The notes: generated by a model not told the origin, from the sequence alone. Counted from the stretch's first letter, positions 26,789-35,409 are shown. The stretch: DNA of 64,000 bases from Polynucleobacter bastaniensis (GCF_018882205.1 NZ_JACVOU010000002.1:434001-498000); one strand, 5' to 3'. Made by a program: numbers and translations.

Positions 26789-27298
26789 ATGAGCTTAAAG
26801 AAAAAAATTACGATGACTGTCAATGGTTTGACAGTCAATGCTGAGATTGAGCCGCGTCGTCATTTGGTGGATTTTTTACGAGAAGATCTCCATCTCAAGG
26901 GTCCGCACCTCGGTTGTGAGCAGGGGGCTTGTGGCGCCTGTACCGTGAAGGTGGATGGGAAAATTATTCGTGGTTGTCTATATCTAGCTGTACAAGCTGA
27001 TGGGTGTGTAGTGGAAACAATCGAGGGATTAACTAAGAGTGGGGCATTATCAGATCTACAAGAAGCTTTTATGCGTCATAACGCAATGCAATGTGGTTTC
27101 TGCTCTTCTGGAATGTTGCTTGCTGCCGCTGAATTAGTAGAAAAGCAACCTAAGTCCACCCGTGAAGAAGTGCGTGAATGGATCTCTGGAAACTACTGCC
27201 GTTGCACTGGCTATCACTCCATAGTAGACGCCATCATGGCCGTGCTTGACGCTCGTGCCAAAGGTGAAAAAATGAAACCTGTTGTTACTCTCGCTTAA
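26789..27298 (+). CDS. Molybdenum hydroxylase (2Fe-2S) subunit (CoxS-like)
   Basis: A 169-residue protein with two 2Fe-2S clusters. The plant ferredoxin-like cluster is GCEQGACGAC with a following Cys in IIRGC. The helical-domain cluster is QCGFCSSGM and NYCRCTGY. This eight-cysteine pattern is diagnostic of the xanthine oxidase family small subunit. It relays electrons between the Mo and FAD subunits. Confidence 0.93.
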   Translation: MSLKKKITMTVNGLTVNAEIEPRRHLVDFLREDLHLKGPHLGCEQGACGACTVKVDGKIIRGCLYLAVQADGCVVETIEGLTKSGALSDLQEAFMRHNAMQCGFCSSGMLLAAAELVEKQPKSTREEVREWISGNYCRCTGYHSIVDAIMAVLDARAKGEKMKPVVTLA

Positions 27299-27318
27299 GA
27301 AGACTGGGAAAACTGATT

Positions 27319-29715
27319 ATGAATAAGCCAGTAGATCTCAAAGGATTAGTGCTTGATCCAGTAACCAATGACCAACGCTATATCGGTAGCAGTGAGCCTC
27401 GACATGGGGCGCGCCGTCTTATCGAGGGTCAGGGCACTTATGTCGATGATATTCAGCTACCGAGGATGGGTCATGTCGTTTATTGGCGTTCGCCAGTAGC
27501 GCACATGAAAATTGGAAAAATTCATACTGAACAAGCTAGCAAGATGCCAGGTGTTCTGGCGATTGTCGATGGTGTGAAAATGGCTGAGCTGTGTAAGCCA
27601 TGGGTTGCCACTCTGGGTCACCTTGCGGGTATGAAATCCGCCCCTCAATATGCATTGGCAATGGATAGAGCTTGCTGGCAAGGCGAGCCTGTAGTTGCGG
27701 TAGTTGCTGAGACACGCGCACAGGCAGAAGATGCTTTGCAGTTCGTTGATGTTGAGTGGGGAGAGTTGCCCGCAGTAGTTTCAATGGAAACGGCATTAGA
27801 TGCAGATACTCCGGTTATTCATCCTGAGCTGGGCGACAACCTCTGCTTTACCCGCACCTTGGATGTTGGTCAGGTAGATGAAGTATTTGCAACAGCAGAT
27901 ATTGTGGCTGAAGCTACTTTTGGATTTGGCCGACACACAGGGGTTACCTTAGAGCCTCGCTGCCAAATTGCTGACTACAATCCCGGCGATCGTCGCCTCA
28001 CGGTGTATCACTCGCAACAAGCGCCGCACATGATGCAAGATTTATATTGCCGTCAGTTTGGCTTGTCTGAGTCTGATGTGCATGTCATTTGTAAAGACGT
28101 AGGTGGATCCTTTGGTATTAAGGTGCATGCGTATCCCGATGATTTTGCAACGGTGGGCTTAGCGATGATGTTGGAGCGTCCAGTTAAGTTTGTTGCAGAT
28201 CGACTTGAATCATTTACGAGTGATATTCATGCCCGTGAACATCGGATTAAAGGGCGTATTGCAGCCAATAAAGAGGGCGATATTTTAGCTTTTGAGATTG
28301 ATGATCTTACGGCCATTGGCCCTTACTCCATGTTCCCAAGAACCAGTGCGATCGAGGGTAACCAAGTGGTCAACTTGGTTGGTGGACCATACAAGCATCA
28401 AAACTACCGCGCCAAACTCAATGTGGTGTTTCAGAATAAAACACCTACCTGCCAATATCGCGGCGTAGGTCATCCAATTGCCTGTGCTGTGACTGAGGGC
28501 TTGGTTGATTTAGCAGCTCAAAAATTAAAAATGGATCCTTTGGAGTTCCGTAAGCGCAATGTGATTCCTGATGACGCATACCCTTGCTCGGGAATTTCCG
28601 GAATTAAGTTGGAAGTACTGTCACATGAGCAATGCTTGCGAACCATTGAAAAGATGATGGACTATTCTGCTTTGCGTAAAGAGCAGGCTGAGTTACGTAA
28701 AAAAGGTATTTATCGCGGAATTGGTTTTGCCACACTAATCGAGCTAACCAACCCAAGTCCAGCGTTCTATGGTGTGGGTGGAGCACGCATCGCGTCTCAG
28801 GATGGAGCCTCTGCGCGTCTAGATCCAAGCGGCGTTGTCTCAATATTAATCGGTGTTGGTGAGCAAGGTCAGGGTACTGAAGGTATTTATGCCCAAATTG
28901 CTGCTGATGCTGTCGGCCTCTCCATCAAAGATGTGCGCATCATTACAGGCGATACCGATGTGACTCCTTATGGCGGTGGTACCTGGGCTTCGCGTGGTGC
29001 TGGAGTAGGTGGTGAGGCGGTCTTATTGGCTTGCCAGGCACTTCAAGAGAACATTTTGAAGCTTGCAGGTGCAATCCTGAATAGATCACCTGAGGAGTTA
29101 TCCGTTCGACGTGGTCACGTATTAGATAAGGCCACCGGTGAGCAACTTCTGCCGTTTAGTGAGATTGGGCGAATAGGTTATTTCCGTACAGATACTTTGC
29201 CGGTGGGATTCTCGGCTGATCTGATGGTGACACGTCATTACACCCAAAAAGAATATCCATTTATTTTTACCAATGGCGTTCAGGCTTCTTATGTTGAAGT
29301 CGATCCGGATACTGGATTTGTAAAGCTTCTAAAACATTGGGCGGTTGAGGATTGCGGTCGGGTATTGAACCCCATGTTAGTAGACGAGCAAGTTCGCGGA
29401 GCCATTGTTCAGGGTATCGGCGGAGTCCTTTTCGAGGAGTGTATCTACGACGAGAGTGGCCTATTGCGAAATGGCAGTATGGCCGATTATTTAGTGCCAA
29501 TGGCCAATGAAATGCCGGATATTGAAGTAGCTCACGTAGAGACTCCAACCCAGTCATCTAAGTTGGGCGCAAAAGGTGCTGGTGAGGCTGGTACTGCTGG
29601 CGCTCCTGGGGCGGTTCAGAATGCGATTAACGATGCTCTAGCGCCATTTAATAAGGCAGTGTTTGACCAGCCCATTACTTGTGAAAAGATTCTCAAGGCC
29701 CTTGGAAAAGTCTAA
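27319..29715 (+). CDS. Molybdenum hydroxylase large subunit (CoxL/xanthine dehydrogenase-like)
   Basis: A 798-residue catalytic subunit binding molybdopterin cytosine dinucleotide. GGSFGIK near residue 261, YRGVGH at 380-385 and KGAGEAG with the catalytic base Glu756 are visible. The active-site loop lacks the cysteine of true CO dehydrogenase (AYxCSFR) and differs from the form II AYRGAGR, so the substrate is likely an organic ring or aldehyde rather than CO. Hydroxylation with water next to a ring nitrogen is the typical chemistry. It ends the coxG-M-S-L unit. Confidence 0.9.
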   Translation: MNKPVDLKGLVLDPVTNDQRYIGSSEPRHGARRLIEGQGTYVDDIQLPRMGHVVYWRSPVAHMKIGKIHTEQASKMPGVLAIVDGVKMAELCKPWVATLGHLAGMKSAPQYALAMDRACWQGEPVVAVVAETRAQAEDALQFVDVEWGELPAVVSMETALDADTPVIHPELGDNLCFTRTLDVGQVDEVFATADIVAEATFGFGRHTGVTLEPRCQIADYNPGDRRLTVYHSQQAPHMMQDLYCRQFGLSESDVHVICKDVGGSFGIKVHAYPDDFATVGLAMMLERPVKFVADRLESFTSDIHAREHRIKGRIAANKEGDILAFEIDDLTAIGPYSMFPRTSAIEGNQVVNLVGGPYKHQNYRAKLNVVFQNKTPTCQYRGVGHPIACAVTEGLVDLAAQKLKMDPLEFRKRNVIPDDAYPCSGISGIKLEVLSHEQCLRTIEKMMDYSALRKEQAELRKKGIYRGIGFATLIELTNPSPAFYGVGGARIASQDGASARLDPSGVVSILIGVGEQGQGTEGIYAQIAADAVGLSIKDVRIITGDTDVTPYGGGTWASRGAGVGGEAVLLACQALQENILKLAGAILNRSPEELSVRRGHVLDKATGEQLLPFSEIGRIGYFRTDTLPVGFSADLMVTRHYTQKEYPFIFTNGVQASYVEVDPDTGFVKLLKHWAVEDCGRVLNPMLVDEQVRGAIVQGIGGVLFEECIYDESGLLRNGSMADYLVPMANEMPDIEVAHVETPTQSSKLGAKGAGEAGTAGAPGAVQNAINDALAPFNKAVFDQPITCEKILKALGKV

Positions 29716-29795
29716 TTGAGAGCTCACCTAAATGAGGCAAATTACCCGGATCAAAGGGGCGAGTGCATCCTGTAACATCCAGCTTTGACCATACG

Positions 29796-29818
29796 CAAAT
29801 CCCCTCCCTGGGGATTTG
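29796..29818. promoter_or_regulatory. Strong hairpin between coxL and the SDR gene
   Basis: CAAATCCCC and GGGGATTTG pair perfectly over nine bases with loop TCCCT. No T-run follows, so it may be a processing site, attenuator or operator 29 bp upstream of the SDR start rather than a standard terminator. Confidence 0.45.
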
Positions 29819-29847
29819 TAATTAATTTGATATTGCGAATAAAAAAT

Positions 29848-30624
29848 ATGTCCCATTTAAAATCTAAAACAGCTCTTGTGACCGGCTCGACCAGTGGTAT
29901 TGGGTTGGCAATGGCTATCGGCTTAGCAAAGCAGGGCGTCAATATTATGGTGAACGGCTTTGGTGAAAAAGATGCCGCGATTGCCGCCATTAAAGCTTGT
30001 GGTGTTGAAGTGGAATATCACGGTGCTGACATGAGTAAGCCTATCGAGATTGAGGATCTCATCAAGCAAACTGAAAAACGCTTCGGTTCGCTAGATATAT
30101 TAGTAAACAACGCAGGCATTCAGCACACGGCGAATGTTGAAGACTTTCCAGAAGATAAGTGGGAGTCGATTATTGCTATCAACTTAAGCTCAGCCTTTTA
30201 TACCTCCCACCATGCCTTGCCAGGAATGAAGAAGCGCAACTGGGGTCGCATTATTAACATTGCCTCCGTTCACGGCTTGGTGGGCTCTGTTCAAAAATCA
30301 GCTTATGTCGCTGCTAAGCATGGCATCGTGGGCTTAACCAAGGTGACCGCTCTGGAGAATGCCAAAACAGGGATTACTTGCAATGCGATTTGCCCAGGTT
30401 GGGTTTTAACTCCCTTGGTACAAAATCAAGTAGACGCAAGGGCAGAGCGCGAAGGAATTTCGAATGAGGAAGCCAAAAAAGCCTTGGTATCTGAAAAGCA
30501 GCCCTCCGGCGAATTTGTGGCTCCAGAACAATTAGCAGCATTGGCTGTTTTCCTTTGCAGTCCAGATGCTTCAGAAGTGCGTGGAGCGGCCTGGAATATG
30601 GATGGTGGCTGGACGGCTCAGTAA
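29848..30624 (+). CDS. Short-chain dehydrogenase, 3-hydroxybutyrate dehydrogenase-like
   Basis: A 258-residue SDR with the NAD-binding TGSTSGIG (residues 13-20), NNAG, the catalytic Ser in NIASVHG and the YxxxK motif in SAYVAAKHG. The C-terminal segment resembles D-3-hydroxybutyrate dehydrogenase. I start at MSHLKSKTALVTG (29848), since the longer frame includes the hairpin. It follows coxL by 132 bp on the same strand and may serve the same pathway or polyhydroxybutyrate use. Confidence 0.85.
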   Translation: MSHLKSKTALVTGSTSGIGLAMAIGLAKQGVNIMVNGFGEKDAAIAAIKACGVEVEYHGADMSKPIEIEDLIKQTEKRFGSLDILVNNAGIQHTANVEDFPEDKWESIIAINLSSAFYTSHHALPGMKKRNWGRIINIASVHGLVGSVQKSAYVAAKHGIVGLTKVTALENAKTGITCNAICPGWVLTPLVQNQVDARAEREGISNEEAKKALVSEKQPSGEFVAPEQLAALAVFLCSPDASEVRGAAWNMDGGWTAQ

Positions 30625-30818
30625 TCTTTAAATGGGTTGCCGGGCGCCTCTTGTTTGGCTCATGGCGAACAAATTCTCCGGAATCGTCTATAGTTAGGAC
30701 GGTTGTGGCTGTTATGGCTGCTGATTATTACGTTTTACAATGTAGTGAAGTTGGATTTTGCAAGTAAGAATTTTGCTTAAATCCTGCCTGATATATTTAC
30801 CTTTTTTAGGAAGCTCTC

Positions 30819-31412
30819 ATGTCATCTATCTTTACCTCATTAGGTCGCACTGTTTTAGCCGGCTTTGTGCTCCTCGCATTGATCGTCCTTGCCATGGGTA
30901 CAAACTTCGGTTCGATTGAGTTGTCATTCTTATTCCGTTGGATTCACGTGATGGTTGGCGTGATGTGGATAGGCTTACTTTGGTATTTCAACTTTGTGCA
31001 GATTCCATCTATGTCCAAGATTCCGGATGAGCAAAAGCCGGCCATCGGAAAAGTAATCGCTCCAACAGCGCTCTTTTGGTTCCGTTGGGCTGCCTTAGCG
31101 ACTGTAGTTAGTGGTTTAGTTTTATCCATAGTGAATGGATATGCGCACCAAGCATTTACTTTGCAGGCGCCTTTTCGCGCAATTGGTTTAGGCATGTGGA
31201 TTGCCTTGATCATGGCGTTTAACGTTTGGTTCATTATTTGGCCAAATCAAAAACGTGCTCTTGGCATCGTTGCGGTTGAGCCTGATGTTAAAGCGAAGTC
31301 TGCACGTATTGCGATGTTGACTTCCCGTTTCAATACAATGCTGTCTGTTCCAATGTTATTTTTGATGAGTGCTCAGTCACACAACACAACGTGGTTTGTG
31401 ATTGCCTCATAA
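30819..31412 (+). CDS. PuuD-like integral membrane protein (urate hydroxylase N-terminal family)
   Basis: A 197-residue protein with about five hydrophobic segments. The motif HVMVGVMWIGLLWYFNFVQIP near residues 43-63 resembles the membrane domain of PuuD, a urate hydroxylase that carries an added C-terminal cytochrome c. Here the cytochrome domain is absent. An AGGAAG precedes the ATG. Urate chemistry is possible next to a xanthine-dehydrogenase-family operon, but membrane-only relatives are frequent and uncharacterised. The 194 bp before it hold no gene that I can support. Confidence 0.7.
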   Translation: MSSIFTSLGRTVLAGFVLLALIVLAMGTNFGSIELSFLFRWIHVMVGVMWIGLLWYFNFVQIPSMSKIPDEQKPAIGKVIAPTALFWFRWAALATVVSGLVLSIVNGYAHQAFTLQAPFRAIGLGMWIALIMAFNVWFIIWPNQKRALGIVAVEPDVKAKSARIAMLTSRFNTMLSVPMLFLMSAQSHNTTWFVIAS

Positions 31413-31434
31413 AGCAAGCTTTCTTAGTTCATGC

Positions 31435-31459
31435 AAAAGGCCCGCAGAGCGGGCCTTTT
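31435..31459. terminator. Bidirectional intrinsic terminator
   Basis: AAAAGGCCCGC, loop AGA and GCGGGCCTTTT form a perfect 11-pair stem with T-runs in both directions, between the PuuD-like gene (plus) and the rubredoxin reductase gene (minus). Confidence 0.9.
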
Positions 31460-31481
31460 GCTTTGGTGCAGAGTGTCTTGA

Positions 31482-32648
31482 TCACAAGATAGGCGGCAAC
31501 TCTTTTGTCAGTGCGCCACGTTGTGCAGTAACTGCCCCCAGTAGAGCAAACCCAAGTAACTTGCCATCACTAGATTCAAAGCGCGCTTCAAGACCACCTT
31601 CAACGGAGTTTATTTTCCAATCGCCGACTACACCTTTGGCTGGTGGTGAAACAATAGTTGGTAGGGCGGGAGTCTTCACCATGACCGGCATCGCGGGATA
31701 ACTGAGAGTAGTGTGCTGTCCAAGCAGGTTAGGGGCTAAAACCCGCGCAGCCTGCATGATCGGCATGACATAAGGTAGAACTAAGCCCTCAACCTCGGCG
31801 CAGTCGCCAATGGCATAAACATTCTTAGCGCTAGTTTCTAATTGACGATTCACTGTAATGCCTTCGCCTGTCGCAATTCCAGCTGCTTGCGCTAAATCTA
31901 AGCGGGGCTTTAAACCGACTGCGGATAGAAATGCATCGCTATGAATTACAGTTCCATTGGCAAGGGTAATTAAGAGAGAGCCGCCGTTTCGATTAATCGA
32001 TTTCACGGTAGTAGCTAAATGCCAACGCACGCCTGCTGCACTGAGCTTAGCCTGAAGTGCTTGTGCTGCCGCCTCGGGAAGTAGTCTGCCCAAAGCCTGC
32101 GGCGCTAAGTCAATGACATCGACTTCATATGAACCTAAAACTAAATCATTCGCAAACTCACATCCAATCAAGCCAGCACCCAAGATAGCGATTCTTTTTT
32201 TACCTTCAATTGCCTTGCGAAATTGCACATAGTCTTCCAGATCATTGACGGTAATCACTTCATTGGCTGCATTGCCTCTCAAAGGAAGGCGAATTTGATC
32301 AGCGCCTAATCCCAGAACTAACTTCCCATAGGAAATGCTACCTGTAGAAGTGGTGACTATTTGTGCGGCTGTATCAATAGCAGTGACATTGGCATCGCCC
32401 ACAATCCTAATGTCTAGCTGTGTTGCCATCCCTTCAGCATTGGTAGAAATTAATTGCTCTGCAGATTTGCTGCTTGCCAATGCAGTGGAAAGCATCGGCT
32501 TTGAGTAAAAGTAGCCTGGCTCCCTTGTTATTAGGGTAATTGGCATTGCCTTATCTAGTTTGCGAAGCTCTCGAATGACAGTGTAGCCAGCTAATCCACT
32601 ACCAATAATGACAATCCCCGGTGGGGATAATTGATTCTGATGATCCAA
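31482..32648 (-). CDS. Rubredoxin-NAD(+) reductase-like FAD oxidoreductase
   Basis: A 388-residue pyridine nucleotide-disulfide-type flavoprotein. It has the FAD motif GSGLAGYTVIREL at the N-terminus, the NAD motif GAGLIGCEFANDL near residue 155 and the second FAD motif VYAIGDCAEV near 273. There is no CxxxxC redox disulfide, as in rubredoxin and ferredoxin reductases. The rubredoxin gene lies just upstream on the same strand, so this protein probably transfers electrons from NAD(P)H to it. The pair is divergent from oxyR. Confidence 0.87.
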   Translation of the reverse strand: MDHQNQLSPPGIVIIGSGLAGYTVIRELRKLDKAMPITLITREPGYFYSKPMLSTALASSKSAEQLISTNAEGMATQLDIRIVGDANVTAIDTAAQIVTTSTGSISYGKLVLGLGADQIRLPLRGNAANEVITVNDLEDYVQFRKAIEGKKRIAILGAGLIGCEFANDLVLGSYEVDVIDLAPQALGRLLPEAAAQALQAKLSAAGVRWHLATTVKSINRNGGSLLITLANGTVIHSDAFLSAVGLKPRLDLAQAAGIATGEGITVNRQLETSAKNVYAIGDCAEVEGLVLPYVMPIMQAARVLAPNLLGQHTTLSYPAMPVMVKTPALPTIVSPPAKGVVGDWKINSVEGGLEARFESSDGKLLGFALLGAVTAQRGALTKELPPIL

Positions 32649-32696
32649 AACTGGACTCCCTAATAATGCGTTTAAAGGTGTTACGTTTGGCTTGAG

Positions 32697-32864
32697 TTAA
32701 GAAACTTGTACCATTTCAAAGTCAGATTTTGATACACCGCAATCTGGGCATTCCCAATCTTCAGGAACGTCAGCCCAAGCGGTACCAGCAGGAATGCCAT
32801 CTTCAGGCAAGCCTTTCGCCTCGTCATAGACAAAACCACAAACGATACATTGCCAAGATTTCAT
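32697..32864 (-). CDS. Rubredoxin
   Basis: A 55-residue rubredoxin translated from the minus strand: it begins [18 protein letters not shown] and contains [13 protein letters not shown]. Four cysteines in two C-x2-C pairs (6, 9, 39 and 42) bind a single iron. It carries electrons from the adjacent reductase to a terminal oxidoreductase, commonly one that detoxifies oxygen species. It lies 48 bp upstream of the reductase gene and is divergent from oxyR. Confidence 0.95.
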   Translation of the reverse strand: MKSWQCIVCGFVYDEAKGLPEDGIPAGTAWADVPEDWECPDCGVSKSDFEMVQVS

Positions 32865-32991
32865 AGGGATTCCTTGTTGTAATGGTTTAAAGGCAGTTTA
32901 AATTGAATTTCAAATTCACTTACTAGCCACAGATCTGGTTGTTTTGTATCAAGCAAGTAAGTAACTAATGATTTATAGGATGAATAGGAAT

Positions 32992-33019
32992 GATATTATT
33001 TATCTGATAATTAGATTAT
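32992..33019. promoter_or_regulatory. AT-rich dyads upstream of oxyR
   Basis: GATA-TTATT-TATC (32992-33004) and ATAAT-TAG-ATTAT (33007-33019) lie 18-45 bp before the oxyR ATG in the 172 bp rubredoxin-oxyR interval. LysR-type regulators bind such dyads, so autoregulation is likely. Confidence 0.4.
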
Positions 33020-33036
33020 AGGGATAAGGACAGATC

Positions 33037-33984
33037 ATGGCTGCTCTACCTTCATTACGACAGCTTCGCTATTTTGTAGCGGTTGCTCAGGAGCTCAATT
33101 TTACTAGAGCTGCAGAGGTCTGCTTCGTAGGTCAATCTACGCTAAGCGCCGGTTTAAAAGAGCTAGAAGATGTTTTGGGAGTCCGCCTGGTTGAGCGGGA
33201 TAGGCAAAATGTAGCCATCACTCCAATCGGCGCAGAGATTTTAGAAAGGGCTAAGGCGATCTTGGCCTCGTCTCAAGACTTAGTGGAATATGCGAGTGCC
33301 TCTGGCGAGCCAATGGCGAGGACCATTCGATTGGGGGTCATCCCCACTATCGCACCATTTTTATTGCCAAACGTGTTGCCTGATATTCGGGAGCATTACC
33401 CCAAGTTAAAAATTGCTCTGCGTGAGGATTTAACCGCCAATCTATTGGCGCGCTTAATAGATCATCAACTTGATTTTGCATTAATTGCATTGCCCTATGA
33501 CACAGCTGGCCTCTTGGTGAAAGAGTTGTTTGTCGATGAATTTTGGCTGGTTGCAGGCGCAAATGATCCTGCATTAAAGGGTAAGGAAATTCATTTGCCT
33601 ACCAAAATGGCAGAGAGACTACTTTTGTTAGAAGAGGGTCATTGTCTGCGTGATCACACGATGCAAGCTTGTAAGCAATCTGATATTCGCAATGCCGAGG
33701 GTATGGAAGCAACTAGCTTATTGACTCTGTTGCAAATGGTGGAGTCTGGCATGGGCATTGCGTTGCTTCCTGAGATGGCGGTAAAAGGCGGGATTTTAAA
33801 TGGTACAACATTGATTGCTCGGCCTCTAGCGCCACCCGCCCCCAAGAGAGTGATTGCACTGGTTGCCCGCTTATCAACCGCGCATCATGATGAGTTCCAA
33901 GCGCTTGCCCACAGCATTGAATCAAGATTTAAATCTAGCCCAAGAATTAGTCGAGGCAGTCGAAAGAGTTTTCAAAGAGTCTAG
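33037..33984 (+). CDS. oxyR: Hydrogen peroxide sensor OxyR (LysR family)
   Basis: A 315-residue LysR regulator. The winged helix is at residues 5-65 (LRYFVAVAQELNFTRAAE, STLSAGLKELE). The effector domain carries Cys203 (GHCLRD) and Cys212 nine residues later, matching the peroxide-oxidised pair Cys199/Cys208 of E. coli OxyR, and the following EATSLLTLLQMVESGMG also fits. It should activate peroxide-defence genes on disulfide formation. It is divergent from rubredoxin and may regulate it. Confidence 0.9.
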   Translation: MAALPSLRQLRYFVAVAQELNFTRAAEVCFVGQSTLSAGLKELEDVLGVRLVERDRQNVAITPIGAEILERAKAILASSQDLVEYASASGEPMARTIRLGVIPTIAPFLLPNVLPDIREHYPKLKIALREDLTANLLARLIDHQLDFALIALPYDTAGLLVKELFVDEFWLVAGANDPALKGKEIHLPTKMAERLLLLEEGHCLRDHTMQACKQSDIRNAEGMEATSLLTLLQMVESGMGIALLPEMAVKGGILNGTTLIARPLAPPAPKRVIALVARLSTAHHDEFQALAHSIESRFKSSPRISRGSRKSFQRV

Positions 33985-34066
33985 TATGGTGTCGGCGGGA
34001 CTTTAATATCCCTGCTAAAGTTGCGCATTAATTGCAGTATTCACCCCCAAAAAAAGAAAGTAGTTC

Positions 34067-35167
34067 ATGTCTGGAAAAGAAATCATGTTTACCCCCGTCA
34101 AGCTTGGCGCGATTGAATTAAAGAATCGCCTGGTGATGGCGCCTCTCACTAGAATGCGTGCCATCGATGGGGATGTGCCACACCCCCTGGCAAAAACTTA
34201 CTACGCGCAAAGGGCAAGTGCTGGCCTCATCATCAGCGAAGCAACACAAATTTCTGCTATTGGTAAAGGTTATCCGGGAACGCCTGGAATCTATTCTGCT
34301 GAGCAAACAGCGGCTTGGAAAGAGATTGTGAGTGCGGTACATGCCAAAGGTGGCAAGATGATTGCGCAGTTATGGCATGTTGGGCGCATCTCTCATTCCT
34401 CCTTGCATCCAGAGCAAGGTATTCCTGAAGCTCCGTCTGCGATTGCGCCTGCTGGCCAAACTTATGGTGCTGATTGGAAGTTGCACGATTACGAAACGCC
34501 TAAGGCGATGACTGCTGAAGATATTGCCCGTCTTTTGAGAGACTTTGAGCTGGCTGCTATGAATGCCAAAGCGGCAGGTTTTGACGGCGTGGAAATTCAT
34601 TCTGCGAATGGCTATTTACTCGATCAGTTTTTGCAAGACAAAACCAATCAACGTACTGATGGCTATGGCGGATTAATCGAAAATCGTATGCGCTTATTGG
34701 GTGAGGTGATTGAATCTATTTCCAAGGTATATCCGAGCGATCGTATCGGTGTGCGCTTATCACCCTACGGTAGCTTTAATGATATGGCTGACAGCGATCC
34801 AGTTGCTTTGTTCACTGCGGTGATTCAGAAGCTCAATGGCTATCACTTATCTTATGTACATATGATTGAACCGCGCTCTACCAGTGCAGGTGGTAACGAT
34901 CAAGTGAACACAGAGGCGCCTATTACTTCAGAGATGTTCCGTACAGCCTATCAAGGTCAATTTATTAGTGCTGGTGGATATGATCAAGCCATGGGCGAAG
35001 CTGTTTTAGAGGCCGGCCTTGCTGATGCCGTTGCCTATGGACGTTTGTATATCTCTAATCCGGATTTGGCTGAACGCTTTGCGCAGGGTGCTGCACTCAA
35101 TGCTTACAACCGTGCCACTTTTTACGGTGGAGCAGAAGTCGGGTACACAGACTACCCAACACTCTAA
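34067..35167 (+). CDS. Old Yellow Enzyme family alkene reductase (NemA-like)
   Basis: A 366-residue FMN-dependent TIM-barrel ene-reductase. It starts with FTPVKLGAIELKNRLVMAPLTRMRA; the conserved QLWHVGRISH, GVEIHSANGYLLDQFL (substrate His/Asn pair) and the C-terminal GRLYISNPDL are all present. Such enzymes reduce activated C=C bonds, nitro compounds and nitrate esters with NADPH. The length is normal. The gene is isolated, between oxyR and a terminator. Confidence 0.92.
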   Translation: MSGKEIMFTPVKLGAIELKNRLVMAPLTRMRAIDGDVPHPLAKTYYAQRASAGLIISEATQISAIGKGYPGTPGIYSAEQTAAWKEIVSAVHAKGGKMIAQLWHVGRISHSSLHPEQGIPEAPSAIAPAGQTYGADWKLHDYETPKAMTAEDIARLLRDFELAAMNAKAAGFDGVEIHSANGYLLDQFLQDKTNQRTDGYGGLIENRMRLLGEVIESISKVYPSDRIGVRLSPYGSFNDMADSDPVALFTAVIQKLNGYHLSYVHMIEPRSTSAGGNDQVNTEAPITSEMFRTAYQGQFISAGGYDQAMGEAVLEAGLADAVAYGRLYISNPDLAERFAQGAALNAYNRATFYGGAEVGYTDYPTL

Positions 35168-35186
35168 TCTGCTAATGATTAATCAG

Positions 35187-35219
35187 GGCCGCTGTCGAAA
35201 GATAGCGACCTTATTTTTT
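35187..35219 (+). terminator. Intrinsic terminator after the OYE gene
   Basis: GGCCGCTGTC, loop GAAA and GATAGCGACC (one mismatch, one G-T pair), followed by TTATTTTTT. The tail overlaps the last codons of the convergent small gene. Confidence 0.75.
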
Positions 35220-35387
35220 GTCTTCGGGGTCTTTTAATAGGCCATAGTGATTGGCAACCAGCAGCATTGCAATGGACGCACATCCCATGGCAAAGAATTC
35301 CCATTGATGCAGCATGGCAGTACCAGTGACGGTCATTAAGATTGTCCATCCAACTGCCATCTTGGCTTTTTTGCTTAAAGGTTTCAT
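35211..35387 (-). CDS. Small two-helix membrane protein
   Basis: A 58-residue frame on the minus strand: MKPLSKKAKMAVGWTILM, then two hydrophobic stretches (about 11-25 and 31-47), and a charged end LLKDPEDKK. It is not recognised, but the positive N-terminus and helix layout look like a real small inner membrane protein. It lies 22 bp downstream of another small gene on the same strand. Confidence 0.6.
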   Translation of the reverse strand: MKPLSKKAKMAVGWTILMTVTGTAMLHQWEFFAMGCASIAMLLVANHYGLLKDPEDKK

Positions 35388-35409
35388 ATTTCGGAACTAA
35401 AGTGAAAAG

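Noticed and set aside
27319-29715. True aerobic CO dehydrogenase
   Set aside because: The cox-like gene order suggests it, but the active-site loop lacks the required cysteine.
30555-30767. 70-codon frame after the SDR gene
   Set aside because: It overlaps the SDR C-terminus in another frame, shows no domain and ends in non-coding sequence.
31402-31701. 99-codon plus-strand frame over the terminator
   Set aside because: It reads antisense through rubredoxin reductase and across an intrinsic terminator.
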